A DNA stretch of 64,000 bases from an uncultured Alphaproteobacteria bacterium (GCA_937988775.1 CALKHP010000058.1:1-64000); one strand, 5' to 3'; positions 9,828 to 18,145 are shown, counted from the first letter of the stretch. A program made the numbers and translations. The notes: generated by a model not told the origin, from the sequence alone.

Positions 9828-10318
9828 AGCTCCATCTCCAGTTCGAGCGTGTCGCGCACCGGCAGACCGTTGAAGCCGACGCGGCGAAAATTCGGGTTGT
9901 CGCGGCCCCGGAAGGCATCGACCGAGCCGACGAACAGCGTATCGAGCCGAAAACCCTGCTTCTGGTAATAGACCAGCGCGGCGGCGTTGTCGTTGGTCGT
10001 CACCGCGCGCAGCCGCGTCGCGCCCTGCGCCCGCGCCTCGCGCCGCACGAACGCGATCAGGGCGCTCGAGGCGCCCGCGCCCGGCACCACGCTGTCGACC
10101 GCGCCGAGCAGCGCCACCTTGCCGCGCACCAGCCACAGGGCCAGCGCCAGCAGCATGCCCTCGCCGTCATAGGCGCCATGCGCCTGGAAATCGCGCGAAT
10201 CGTAGGCGCGCCCGCCGAAGATGATGCAATCGTCGTTCCAGCGCCTGAGCAGGAGCTGGTGCACCGCGTCCTTGTCCGGCATCGGCCGGATGGCGGGCTG
10301 GATGCCGATCGTCCTCAC
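9824..10318 (-). CDS. GNAT-family N-acetyltransferase inserted between ruvA and ruvB
   Basis: This is a single-domain GNAT acetyltransferase of 164 residues. Recognisable features are the acetyl-CoA-binding region (VVPGAGASSALIAF, a Q/R-X-X-G-X-A-like loop), the following ATRLRAVTTNDNAAALVYYQKQGF segment (beta4-helix with the NDNAAALVYYQKQGF signature) and an N-terminal FGGRAYDSRDF. Start GTG 10318 overlaps the ruvA stop (GTGA) and its stop overlaps the ruvB TTG start. The substrate is unknown; its coupling to ruvA/ruvB is the notable point. Confidence 0.85.
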   Translation of the reverse strand: MRTIGIQPAIRPMPDKDAVHQLLLRRWNDDCIIFGGRAYDSRDFQAHGAYDGEGMLLALALWLVRGKVALLGAVDSVVPGAGASSALIAFVRREARAQGATRLRAVTTNDNAAALVYYQKQGFRLDTLFVGSVDAFRGRDNPNFRRVGFNGLPVRDTLELEMEL

Positions 10319-10932
10319 CGCGCCAGTTCCTTGAGGCCCTGCCGGATCAGCGTCGACGTCTCGGCGCCCTCGCCGAGCGCCCGCATCGCGGCGGCGACCG
10401 CCGCGCTTGCCTGCGGCTGGCCATAGCCGAGATTGGTCAGCGCCGAGATCGCATCGGTGACCGGCTGCGGCGCGCGCCGGTCCTCGAGCGCATCGGAGAG
10501 CCGGATCACCGCCGGATCGACGCTGCCGAGGCTCGGCCCCTTGCCCTTGAGTTCGTTGACGATGCGCTCGGCGAGCTTCGGCCCGACGCCGGGCGAGCGC
10601 GCCACGCTCGCCTTGTCCTTCAGCGCGATGGCGCTGGCGAGTTCGCCGGGCCTCAGTGTCGACAGGATGGCGAGCGCCACCTTGGCGCCGACGCCCTGCA
10701 CGCCGAGCAGCACCTTGAACCAGTCGCGCTCGAGATCGGAGGCGAAGCCGAACAGCCGGATGGCGTCCTCGCGCACCTGCGTCTCGATCGCCAGCGCCGC
10801 GGCCTCGCCCGGCTGCGGCAGGGCCTGCAACGTGCGCGCCGAGCATTGCACGATATAGCCGACGCCGTGCACGTCGAGGATGACGAAATCCTCGCCGTAA
10901 CTGTCGATGACGCCTTTGAGCTTGCCGATCAT
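10315..10932 (-). CDS. ruvA: Holliday junction branch migration protein RuvA
   Basis: RuvA is the tetrameric junction-recognition subunit of RuvAB. The N-terminal OB-fold (MIGKLKGVIDSYGEDFVILD, VGYIVQCS) is followed by helix-hairpin-helix motifs (LLGVQGVGAKVALAIL, SPGVGPKLAERIVNEL) and the C-terminal RuvB-binding domain ending GLKELAR. It has 205 residues. It begins 60 bases after ruvC and overlaps the GNAT gene by four bases. Confidence 0.97.
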   Translation of the reverse strand: MIGKLKGVIDSYGEDFVILDVHGVGYIVQCSARTLQALPQPGEAAALAIETQVREDAIRLFGFASDLERDWFKVLLGVQGVGAKVALAILSTLRPGELASAIALKDKASVARSPGVGPKLAERIVNELKGKGPSLGSVDPAVIRLSDALEDRRAPQPVTDAISALTNLGYGQPQASAAVAAAMRALGEGAETSTLIRQGLKELAR

Positions 10933-10992
10933 GGCCCAAGCAGTAGCGGATTCGCATATGAGGCCGATAGGCCTATTCGCGCCGCCGGTGTT

Positions 10993-11481
10993 TTAGCGCG
11001 CCGCCAGCGTGCGGCCATGCGCATGGGTGATGGCGATGGCGAGCGCGTCGGCGGCGTCATCGGTCTTGAAGTCGGCCTTGGGCAGCAGCACCTTGACCAT
11101 CATGCGGATTTGCGCCTTTTCGGCGTGGCCGGCGCCGACCACCGACTTTTTGACCTGGTTGGGGGCGTATTCCGCCACCGCGAGCCCGGCCAATGCCGGC
11201 ACCAGCATGGCGATGCCGCGCGCCTGGCCGAGTTTCAGCGTGGCGCGCGCATCCTTGTTGACGAAGGTTTCCTCGACTGCCGCCTCGTCCGGCTTGAATT
11301 CGGCCACGACCGCGCTCAACCCGCCATGGATTTCGGCGAGCCGCGCGGCAAGCGCCAGCTTGTCCGATGGCATCACGGTGCCGCAGGCAACAAAGCCGAG
11401 CCGCGAGCCTTCAATGTCGATCACGCCCCAGCCGGTGCGGCGCAAGCCCGGATCGATGCCGATAATGCGCAAGAGCGCCAA
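10993..11481 (-). CDS. ruvC: Crossover junction endodeoxyribonuclease RuvC
   Basis: RuvC resolves Holliday junctions by paired cuts. The catalytic acids are visible: Asp10 in IIGIDPGLRRTGWG, Glu70 in AAVEETFVNKDA, and Asp142/Asp145 in DDAADALAIAITHAH. It has 162 residues. The start appears to be TTG 11481, directly next to the yebC stop codon, so it is likely co-translated with yebC; no ATG is available upstream of the conserved N-terminus. Confidence 0.96.
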   Translation of the reverse strand: MALLRIIGIDPGLRRTGWGVIDIEGSRLGFVACGTVMPSDKLALAARLAEIHGGLSAVVAEFKPDEAAVEETFVNKDARATLKLGQARGIAMLVPALAGLAVAEYAPNQVKKSVVGAGHAEKAQIRMMVKVLLPKADFKTDDAADALAIAITHAHGRTLAAR

Positions 11482-12228
11482 TCAACCGGCCACTTTCGCC
11501 ATCAGCGCGTCGGAAACCTCGAAATTGGCATAGACGTTCTGCACGTCGTCATGGTCGTCGAGCACGCCGACGAGGCGCAGCAGCTTCTCGCCGGTCTCGT
11601 CATCGACGGCGATGGTGTTCTGCGGCCGCCAGACCAGCCTGGCGGCGCGCGGCGCGCCGAACCTCGCCTCGAGCGCCGTCGCCACTTCCGCGAGGGCACC
11701 CTGGGCGCAGATGATCTCGTGGCCGTTCTCGCTCGAGGAGACATCATCGGCGCCGGCCTCGATCGCCGCATCCAGCATCGCATCGGCGTCGGCGACCTCA
11801 GCCTCGAATTCGACCTGCCCGACGCGGTCGAACATGAACGACACCGCGCCGGTCTCGGCAAGGTTGCCGCCGGCCTTGGTGAAATACGAGCGCACGTCGG
11901 AGGCGGTGCGGTTGCGGTTGTCGGTCAGCGCCTCGACGATCAGCGCCACGCCGCCCGGCCCATAGCCCTCGTAGCGGATCTCGTCATAGGTCTCGGCATC
12001 GCCGCCGGCCGCCTTCTTGATGGCGCGCTCGATATTGTCCTTCGGCATGTTTTCCGCGCGCGCCGCCAGTACGGCCGCCCTGAGGCGCGGGTTCATCGCC
12101 GGGTCCGGCATGCCGAGCTTGGCGGCCACCGTGATCTCGCGCGCCAGCTTGGAGAAGATCTTGGAGCGGATCGCGTCCTGCTTCCCCTTCTTGTGCATGA
12201 TGTTCTTGAATTGGGAATGACCGGCCAC
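11482..12228 (-). CDS. yebC: YebC/PmpR family protein
   Basis: This is a YebC-family protein, found beside ruvC in most bacteria; members have been described as transcriptional regulators and more recently as ribosome-associated factors relieving stalls. The hallmark N-terminus AGHSQFKNIMHKKGKQD is present. Start GTG 12228 sits behind an excellent GGAGG and gives 248 residues. Its stop codon abuts the ruvC TTG. The frame is open further upstream but lacks similarity there. Confidence 0.95.
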   Translation of the reverse strand: MAGHSQFKNIMHKKGKQDAIRSKIFSKLAREITVAAKLGMPDPAMNPRLRAAVLAARAENMPKDNIERAIKKAAGGDAETYDEIRYEGYGPGGVALIVEALTDNRNRTASDVRSYFTKAGGNLAETGAVSFMFDRVGQVEFEAEVADADAMLDAAIEAGADDVSSSENGHEIICAQGALAEVATALEARFGAPRAARLVWRPQNTIAVDDETGEKLLRLVGVLDDHDDVQNVYANFEVSDALMAKVAG

Positions 12229-12315
12229 CCGGAGCCTCCATGCTCGGCACACAACATTTTTGGCGCGCATCCCGCGCGCAAAATCAGGATCGCCGGCTTA
12301 TAAGCGCCGCACCGG

Positions 12316-12341
12316 CAAAAGAAAAGTGGCGCCTCAGGCGC
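12316..12341 (-). terminator. Terminator whose loop contains the GST stop codon
   Basis: GCGCC-TGA-GGCGC on the minus strand forms a tight hairpin in which the loop is the stop codon of the GST gene (12334-12336). It is followed by CACTTTTCTTTT. This is a compact intrinsic terminator overlapping the end of the coding sequence. Confidence 0.65.
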
Positions 12342-12984
12342 TACGCCCGGCCGCCTTGGCGAACTCCGCCGCCCAGGCCGCATCGCGCGCGCTGACCTTG
12401 GCGTAAGAGGGCCGCCCGGTGATGCGCGCGATGTAAGCCATGTATTCCGGCCGCTCCGGCACGATCTTGAAGCCGGTCGTCCAGTTGAGCGCCGTGCCCC
12501 ACAGGATATCGGCCGCCGTCAGCCGTTCGCCGAGCAGATACGGCCCGCGCCTGAGCTGTTCCGACAGCGTATCCAGCACGGTCTCGTAGCTGCCATAGGG
12601 CGAGGTCGAAGGCGGCGCCGGCTCACGCTTCATGGCATGGTCGACCACGGCCGGCTCGAAGCTCGAACCATAAAACACCATCCAGCGCAGATATGGCCCG
12701 CGCAACGGGTCGCCAATGGCGGGCGCGAGGCCGGCTTCCGGGAACAGGTCCGCCAGATAGAGGAACACCGCCGGCTGCTCGGTCACCAGCGCCGCGCCAT
12801 GCCTGATCGCCGGCACCTTGCCCATCGGGTTGACGGCGAGAAACTCAGGCTTGCGCTGCGCGCCCGCCTTCATGTCGAGCAGATGCAGATCGTAGGGCGC
12901 GCCCAGTTCCTCAAGCAGGATCATCGTGCCGGTCGAGCGCGTCTGCGGCGCGTGGAACATGGTGATGCCAGGTTCAGCCGCCAT
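12334..12984 (-). CDS. Glutathione S-transferase family protein
   Basis: This is a two-domain GST of 216 residues. The N-terminal thioredoxin-like domain has the APQTRSTGTMILLEELG start, the cis-Pro loop GKVPAIRHG and the glutathione-binding TEQPAVFLYLAD; the helical C-terminal domain carries LLGERLTAADILWG, the N-capping box region. The substrate is unknown. It lies downstream of the ymdB-like gene on the same strand with an 89-base gap and ends in its own terminator. Confidence 0.9.
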   Translation of the reverse strand: MAAEPGITMFHAPQTRSTGTMILLEELGAPYDLHLLDMKAGAQRKPEFLAVNPMGKVPAIRHGAALVTEQPAVFLYLADLFPEAGLAPAIGDPLRGPYLRWMVFYGSSFEPAVVDHAMKREPAPPSTSPYGSYETVLDTLSEQLRRGPYLLGERLTAADILWGTALNWTTGFKIVPERPEYMAYIARITGRPSYAKVSARDAAWAAEFAKAAGRSA

Positions 12985-13073
12985 ATCGGTCTCCCTTGGC
13001 GGCGCGTCTCACGCCGCTGCTCGTGCTGTAGCCCCGACGATAGTACGAACAAAAAGCGAACGGATCAACCCCG

Positions 13074-13895
13074 TCAACCCCAGAAATCCGGCCACGCTTC
13101 CGGCAGGGTCGGGCCGATCTGCACGCGGCCGACCTTGACGGCGAGGCCGGTGGCATCGTCGGTCTCGACCGCGACGCCCGACAGCGAGCCGATGCCGCTT
13201 GCGGCTTCCCAGCGCGCCAGCGGCGTCTTCTCCATCATGCGCCGGATCGGCTCATGGCGGTCGAAGCCGATCACCGAGACATAGTCGCCGCACATGCCGG
13301 CATCGGTCTGGAAGGCGGTGCCGCCGGGCAGGATGCGCGTATCGGCGGTCGGCACATGGGTGTGCGTGCCGACCGCGAGGCTGGCGCGCCCGTCGAAATG
13401 CCAGCCGATCGCCTGTTTCTCGGCGGTCGCCTCGCCATGGATGTCGAGCACGATGGCGTCGCACCCGCGCCCGAGCGGGCAGGCATCGATCTCGTCATTG
13501 GCGACGCGAAAGGGATCGTCGAGTGGCTCCATCTCGACGCGGCCCATCACATTGACCACCAGCACGCTACGCCCGCTCTGGGTCTCGACCAGCGTCGCAC
13601 CGCGCCCCGGCGTGCCGGGCGGATAATTCGCCGGCCGCACCAGACGCGGCTGGCGCGCGATGAACACCAGCGCCTCGCGCTGGTCCCAGGAATGGTTGCC
13701 GAGCGTCACCGCATCGGCGCCGGCATCGATCAACTCGTCGCAGATCGCCTCGGTGATGCCGAAGCCACCGGCGGCGTTCTCGCCATTGATCACCACGCAA
13801 TCGAGTTTCCAGCGGTCGCGCAGCCGGGGAAGCTCGGCTGCGACCGCCTCACGGCCGGCGCGGCCAACCACATCGCCAAGAAAAAGCAAACGCAT
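13074..13895 (-). CDS. YmdB-like metallophosphoesterase (TIGR00282 family)
   Basis: This is a dimetal phosphoesterase related to Bacillus YmdB, which hydrolyses 2',3'- and 3',5'-cyclic nucleotides. Metal ligands are seen in FLGDVVGRAG, VINGENAAGG, TLGNHSWDQ, LDIHGEATAEK and VGTHTHVPTAD. It has 273 residues and full family length. It starts 6 bases after the 5-formyltetrahydrofolate cyclo-ligase gene, a linkage common in alphaproteobacteria. The physiological substrate here is not known. Confidence 0.93.
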   Translation of the reverse strand: MRLLFLGDVVGRAGREAVAAELPRLRDRWKLDCVVINGENAAGGFGITEAICDELIDAGADAVTLGNHSWDQREALVFIARQPRLVRPANYPPGTPGRGATLVETQSGRSVLVVNVMGRVEMEPLDDPFRVANDEIDACPLGRGCDAIVLDIHGEATAEKQAIGWHFDGRASLAVGTHTHVPTADTRILPGGTAFQTDAGMCGDYVSVIGFDRHEPIRRMMEKTPLARWEAASGIGSLSGVAVETDDATGLAVKVGRVQIGPTLPEAWPDFWG

Positions 13896-13901
13896 GCCGG
13901 A

Positions 13902-14468
13902 CTAGTCGCGCGAAGCGGGCCGGCAGTCAATCATGCCGTTCTCGGTCAGAACGCAATCGAGCAGCATGTCGTGGTCTTCGCGCGGCACGGCGGCGACCTC
14001 CTGGGCTGCGAAAGCGAGCCCGATGGTCAGGCGCGGCCCGAGCCCGGCAATGGCGCCATCGTAGAACCCGCGCCCGTAGCCGATGCGGCCGCCGCCACGG
14101 TCGAAGCCGAGCAGCGGCACCAGCATTACCGCAGGCGCGACGATGGCGGCCTCGGCGGCGGGCTCGAGCAGCCCGAACCCCGCCGGCGCCAGCGCATCGC
14201 CCGGCCGCCAGGCGCGGAACACCAGCCCCGCGCGCGTCACCACCGGCAGGGCGAGCGCCACGCCCAACCCGTGCAGCGCCTCGAGCAGGCCGCGCGGATC
14301 GATCTCCTCGCGGATCGGCCAGAAGCCCGACACCACCCCGGCGCCGGCGGCCTGCGCGATGATGCCCGAAGCGGATTGAAGGCTGGCCGAGGCCGCGGCG
14401 CGCTGATCCGCCGGCATGGCGGCACGCCGGGCGATCAGCTCAGAACGAAGCGCGGGCTTGTCCGTCAC
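13902..14468 (-). CDS. 5-formyltetrahydrofolate cyclo-ligase
   Basis: This enzyme converts 5-formyltetrahydrofolate to 5,10-methenyltetrahydrofolate with ATP. The signature GGGRIGYGRGFYDGAI and the N-terminal KPALRSELIARRAAM are present, as is FWPIREEIDPRGLL. Start GTG 14468 (VTDKPALRS) gives 188 residues, the usual length; an ATG at 14531 would add a 21-residue unconserved tail. It lies directly downstream of the probable 6S RNA, the conserved ssrS-ygfA arrangement. Confidence 0.92.
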   Translation of the reverse strand: MTDKPALRSELIARRAAMPADQRAAASASLQSASGIIAQAAGAGVVSGFWPIREEIDPRGLLEALHGLGVALALPVVTRAGLVFRAWRPGDALAPAGFGLLEPAAEAAIVAPAVMLVPLLGFDRGGGRIGYGRGFYDGAIAGLGPRLTIGLAFAAQEVAAVPREDHDMLLDCVLTENGMIDCRPASRD

Positions 14469-14550
14469 GGCGGAAACAGCAACCTCGGGAAAAGGCCGGA
14501 TCGGTATCCGGCCACCGGCCGCGACCGACACATGCCGCGTAACGGAAATC

Positions 14551-14706
14551 GGTGCGGGCCACGAGACCGTTGGACTGTCGATCCCGGGAACCTACGTAAG
14601 TAGGTGGGCGCCGTGTGTCCGAGGCCAGGGCCCCGGTCAGGAACAGCTCCCGTAGGATCGATAAGGCCCCGGGGAATGCGTGTCCTGACGCGCCCCGCAG
14701 CTCCGC
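14551..14706 (-). ncRNA. ssrS: Probable 6S RNA
   Basis: About 155 bases upstream of the cyclo-ligase gene fold into a long interrupted rod. The outer stem pairs TGCGGG with CCCGCA (14694-14699 with 14553-14558). An inner stem pairs TCGATCC with GGATCGA, and the tip is CCTAC-TTAC-GTAGG. The segments GAGCTGTTCCTGACCGGG and CACCTACTTACGTAGG resemble alphaproteobacterial 6S RNA as I recall it. A TACATT -10-like hexamer lies at 14713-14718. 6S RNA binds the housekeeping RNA polymerase holoenzyme. Ends are approximate. Confidence 0.65.
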
Positions 14707-14722
14707 CTGATCAATGTAGGGC

Positions 14723-14760
14723 TTTCCCGCGCCTTGCACCAGTGGCTTGCATGCGGGAAA
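14723..14760. repeat. Inverted repeat between the L,D-transpeptidase gene and 6S RNA
   Basis: An 8-base inverted repeat, TTTCCCGC / GCGGGAAA, brackets a 22-base loop. It sits 12 bases after the L,D-transpeptidase stop codon and overlaps the region just upstream of the 6S RNA -10 hexamer. It may end the upstream transcript; there is no T-run. Confidence 0.4.
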
Positions 14761-14771
14761 CGGCCGAACTG

Positions 14772-15503
14772 CTACCGGATGATCGAGCCGCCGACATTGG
14801 CGACCGGCATGCTGAAATCGTCATCCTCCGGCTCCTCCTGGCGGCGATTCGCCAGCACGACGACCGGCGTCTCGATCGGCGCGCGCCGGTAGAGGTCGAT
14901 GATATCCTGGTTGATCAGGCGGATGCAGCCGCTCGACATGGCATGGCCGATCGAGGACGGATCGTTGGTGCCGTGAATGCGGTACAGCGTGTCCTTGTTG
15001 CCCTGGAACAGGTAGAGCGCACGCGCGCCAAGCGGATTGTCGAGCCCGCCGGGCATGCCACGGGCGTATTTCGCCACTTCCGGCTGGCGCTTGATCATGT
15101 CGGCCGGCGGCGTCCAGGTCGGCCACATCGCCTTGCGCGCCACGCGCGCGCGCCCGTTCCAGTTGAAGCCCTCGCGGCCGACGCCGACGCCGTAGCGCAG
15201 CGCCTCGCCATTGGCGCGCACCAGATAGAGATGGCGCTCGCCCGGATCGACGACGATGGTGCCGGGCGCATAGGGCGTGTCGTAAGGTACGAGCTGGCGC
15301 AGGAATTGCGGATCGACCACACCGGGTTCGAGCGCCGGAATCGGGAATTTCTCGTCGGGGATCGGGCCATACATCGCCTCGAAGGCGAATTCATCGGCGG
15401 TTTTCGGCGCAACCGGCGGCAGTTCGGGGCCGGAAACACAGGCCGACAGGCTAAGTGGCGCGCCGATCACGAAAAGGCGGCGGCTGATCATTGCAGAAGA
15501 CAT
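14772..15503 (-). CDS. L,D-transpeptidase lipoprotein (ErfK/YbiS/YcfS/YnhG type)
   Basis: This periplasmic L,D-transpeptidase should make 3-3 peptidoglycan crosslinks or attach outer-membrane proteins to peptidoglycan. Start ATG 15503 (MSSAMISRR) leads to a lipobox LSLSAC, so it is probably a lipoprotein. The YkuD catalytic motif HGTNDPSSIGHAMSSGCIRL holds the nucleophilic Cys. It has 243 residues. ATG 15491 is an alternative start that keeps the lipobox. It is a stand-alone gene upstream of the 6S RNA on the same strand. Confidence 0.93.
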   Translation of the reverse strand: MSSAMISRRLFVIGAPLSLSACVSGPELPPVAPKTADEFAFEAMYGPIPDEKFPIPALEPGVVDPQFLRQLVPYDTPYAPGTIVVDPGERHLYLVRANGEALRYGVGVGREGFNWNGRARVARKAMWPTWTPPADMIKRQPEVAKYARGMPGGLDNPLGARALYLFQGNKDTLYRIHGTNDPSSIGHAMSSGCIRLINQDIIDLYRRAPIETPVVVLANRRQEEPEDDDFSMPVANVGGSIIR

Positions 15504-15668
15504 GAAAATTCCCGTGGAGATATCAGATTGCCCGCAACAGAGGGGCCTATTGGGGCGAGACTGTGCCGGCTTCGCCTGTCGCAACACCGCAGCGTGGCGA
15601 ATGTTCCGCGCTGTGGCCGCTTTGCCGCAGTCAGGCTGGCGTTTTCCGCTCAGGCCGGAGCTTCCCGG

Positions 15669-17585
15669 TCAGGCAGGCTTGGCGGCGCGCAGCACGGCGC
15701 CGATCTCGTCCAGCACCGCCGGGTCGTCGATCGTCGCCGGCGCGGCGTAGCTTTCGCCATCGGCGATCTTCTTCATCGTGCCGCGCAGGATCTTGCCGGA
15801 GCGCGTCTTGGGCAGGCGCGGCACGGTGAACACCTGGCGGAAGGCGGCGACCGGGCCGATATGCTCACGCACCAGCTGCACGATCTCGGCCTCGATGTCG
15901 CGCGCGGGCCGCTCGACGCCGCTCTTCAGCACGATGAAGCCGCACGGCACCTCGCCCTTGAGCGCGTCGGCAATACCGATCACCGCGCATTCGGCGACGT
16001 CGCCATGGCTGGAGAGCACCTCCTCCATGCCGCCGGTCGAGAGCCGGTGGCCGGCGACGTTGATGATGTCGTCGGTGCGCCCCATGATGAACAGATAGCC
16101 GTCCTCATCGACATGGCCGGCGTCCGATGTGGCGTAATAGCCGGGAAACTGCGTCAGGTAGCTGTCGCGGAAGCGCTGGTCGTTCTCCCACAGCGTCGGC
16201 AGGGCGCCGGGAGGCAGCGGCAGCTTGATGGCGATCGAGCCCATCGTGCCGGGCGCCGCCGGCTGGCCGGCCTCGTCCAGCACCGCGATGTCGTAGCCCG
16301 GCATCGCCACCGTCGGCGAGCCGTGCTTCACCGGCAGCGGGCCGAGCCCCATCGGATTGCCGACGATGCACCAGCCGGTCTCGGTCTGCCACCAGTGGTC
16401 GATCACCGGACGGGCGAGAATGCTCTCGGCCCAGCGCACCGTGTCGGGATCGGCGCGCTCGCCGGCCAGGAACAGGATGCGGAAGCGGCTGAGGTCGTAT
16501 TGCGCCAGCAGCGCGCCTTTCGGATCCTCTTTCTTGATGGCGCGGAAAGCGGTCGGCGCGGTGAACAGCGCCGCCACGCCATGCTCGGCGATGACGCGCC
16601 AGAACGCGCCGGCATCCGGCGTCCCCACCGGCTTGCCCTCATAGACGATGGTCGTCGCGCCATGCAGCAGCGGCCCGTACACGATATAGCTGTGGCCGAC
16701 GACCCAGCCGATATCGGAAGCGGCCCAGAACACCTCGCCCGGCTGGATGTCGTACAGGTAGCGCATCGACCACACGAGCGCGACCATATGGCCGCCATTG
16801 TCGCGCACCACGCCCTTGGGCACGCCGGTCGTGCCGGAAGTGTAGAGGATATAGAGCGGATCGGTGGCGGCGAGTTCGACGCAATCGACCATGCGCCCGG
16901 CGGCCAGCACCTTGTCGCGCAGGGCGCCCCAGTCATGGTCGCGGCCGGGCACCAGTTCGGCGGCAAGCTCGGGCCGTTGCAGGATCAGGCAGGCTTCCGG
17001 CTTGTGCTTCGCCAGGGCGATGGCGCCGTCGAGCAGCGGCTTGTAGGCGACGATGCGGCTCGGCTCGAGGCCGCACGAGGCGGCCAGCACCAGCTTCGGC
17101 CGGCAATCGTCGAGCCTGGTCGCCAGTTCGCGCGCCGCGAACCCGCCGAACACCACGGAATGGATGGCGCCGAGCCGCGCGCAGGCCAGCATCGCCACGA
17201 TGGCTTCGGGCACCATCGGCATGTAGATCACCACGCGGTCGCCCTTGGCGACGCCGAAATCCCGCAGGATGGCAGCGAGCGCCACGACCTCGTCGAGCAG
17301 GGTGGCGTAGCTCAGCTTGCGTTTGGTGCCGGCGAGCGGCGAATCGTAGATCAGCGCCGTGCGCGCGCCATGGCCGGCCAGCACATGCCGGTCGACGGCG
17401 TTGTAGCATGTGTTGCAGGTCGCATCGGGAAACCAGCGCCCGAACACGCCAGCCCCGGCGTCGAAGATGTTGCGCGGCGGCTTGAACCAGTCGATCGCCT
17501 TGGCCGCCTCGGCCCAGAACGCGCCCGCATTCGCACCCCATGCGGCAAAAATCTCGCGATAACGGCTGTTCGTCGGCCCCGCCAT
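15669..17585 (-). CDS. prpE: Propionyl-CoA synthetase PrpE (acetyl-CoA synthetase family)
   Basis: This is an AMP-forming short-chain acyl-CoA synthetase. The N-terminus NTCYNAVDRHV (about residues 58-68) and W-KPP-type opening point to PrpE rather than Acs. The AMP-binding P-loop YTSGTTGVPKG is at about 248-258, HWWQTETGW is present, and the C-terminal TRSGKILRG holds the Lys that is typically acetylated. Start ATG 17585 follows GGAGGAAA. It has 638 residues. It is divergent from DUF4164-zapA. Strict substrate choice (propionate or acetate) cannot be read from sequence. Confidence 0.9.
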   Translation of the reverse strand: MAGPTNSRYREIFAAWGANAGAFWAEAAKAIDWFKPPRNIFDAGAGVFGRWFPDATCNTCYNAVDRHVLAGHGARTALIYDSPLAGTKRKLSYATLLDEVVALAAILRDFGVAKGDRVVIYMPMVPEAIVAMLACARLGAIHSVVFGGFAARELATRLDDCRPKLVLAASCGLEPSRIVAYKPLLDGAIALAKHKPEACLILQRPELAAELVPGRDHDWGALRDKVLAAGRMVDCVELAATDPLYILYTSGTTGVPKGVVRDNGGHMVALVWSMRYLYDIQPGEVFWAASDIGWVVGHSYIVYGPLLHGATTIVYEGKPVGTPDAGAFWRVIAEHGVAALFTAPTAFRAIKKEDPKGALLAQYDLSRFRILFLAGERADPDTVRWAESILARPVIDHWWQTETGWCIVGNPMGLGPLPVKHGSPTVAMPGYDIAVLDEAGQPAAPGTMGSIAIKLPLPPGALPTLWENDQRFRDSYLTQFPGYYATSDAGHVDEDGYLFIMGRTDDIINVAGHRLSTGGMEEVLSSHGDVAECAVIGIADALKGEVPCGFIVLKSGVERPARDIEAEIVQLVREHIGPVAAFRQVFTVPRLPKTRSGKILRGTMKKIADGESYAAPATIDDPAVLDEIGAVLRAAKPA

Positions 17586-17818
17586 GCTGGTTTCCTCCAA
17601 GTGGCGGCCGTTTCCTGTCGCATGCTGGCCCGCCTGCAACCGAGTTACGGCCATTTGGCGCCGAAGTTCAATATGGCGCGTGTCGTCATTTCGGCGGGGA
17701 TAGCCGTGGCACGCGAGTTGACGAGGCTTTACAGGGGCGCTTAAGCTCCAACTTGCAAGGTATTGTTGCCAAAGCGATTCCCGCGTGTGCGTAACGTCGA
17801 GGGGGACGGAGTCCGGCA
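17586..17818. other. Divergent prpE / DUF4164 intergenic region
   Basis: No gene is seen in these 233 bases, which should hold promoters for both divergent units. On the plus strand a good -35-like TTGACG (17718-17723) lies 95 bases before the DUF4164 start, but no convincing -10 follows at the right distance. Confidence 0.35.
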
Positions 17819-18145
17819 ATGGCGACCGATGAACACAGGCCTGATGAACACAAGTCCCATGAACACAAGTCTCTGGACCAGGCGATAGAGCGGCTCGGCC
17901 AGGCGCTCGACCGGCTCGAGGCCTCGGCCCTCAGACGCGCCGAGGGTGCGCGCACCGCAGCCATCGCCGAGGAGGCCGCCGGCCTGCTCAGGCAGGACCG
18001 CGCCCAGCTTGCCACCGATCTCGACCGCGCGCTGGTGCGCGTCTCGCAACTGGAAGAAGCCTGTTCGGGCGCGTCACGGCGCGTCGACCAGGCGATCGGT
18101 TCGGTCCGCACCCTGCTGGCCCGCGCCGGCCGCGAGGAAAGCTGA
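17819..18145 (+). CDS. DUF4164 coiled-coil protein upstream of zapA
   Basis: This is a 108-residue DUF4164 protein. A hydrophilic N-terminus built from three pentads (DEHRP, DEHKS, HEHKS) is followed by a continuous amphipathic helix (about residues 18-108) that reads as coiled coil. The function is not established; consistent placement directly before zapA suggests a role in Z-ring assembly. It is encoded one base before the zapA ATG, so the two are probably co-translated. Confidence 0.85.
   Translation: MATDEHRPDEHKSHEHKSLDQAIERLGQALDRLEASALRRAEGARTAAIAEEAAGLLRQDRAQLATDLDRALVRVSQLEEACSGASRRVDQAIGSVRTLLARAGREES
17827..17871 (+). repeat. Three tandem 15-base repeats inside the DUF4164 gene
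   Basis: Three in-frame 15-base units, GATGAACACAGGCCT, GATGAACACAAGTCC and CATGAACACAAGTCT, encode the (D/H)EH(K/R)(S/P) pentads. Copy number could vary between strains by replication slippage without shifting the frame. Confidence 0.8.

Noticed and set aside
17707..17721. Sigma-54-like site TGGCACG-CGAG-TTGA before DUF4164
   Set aside because: The nearly invariant C of the -12 GC pair is A here, and zapA operons are not known to need sigma-54; probably chance.
14604..17744. Very long plus-strand open frame (over 1000 codons) opposite the L,D-transpeptidase and prpE genes
   Set aside because: It is antisense to two clearly recognised genes, is His/Arg-rich in the way GC-rich shadow frames are, and has no family motif.
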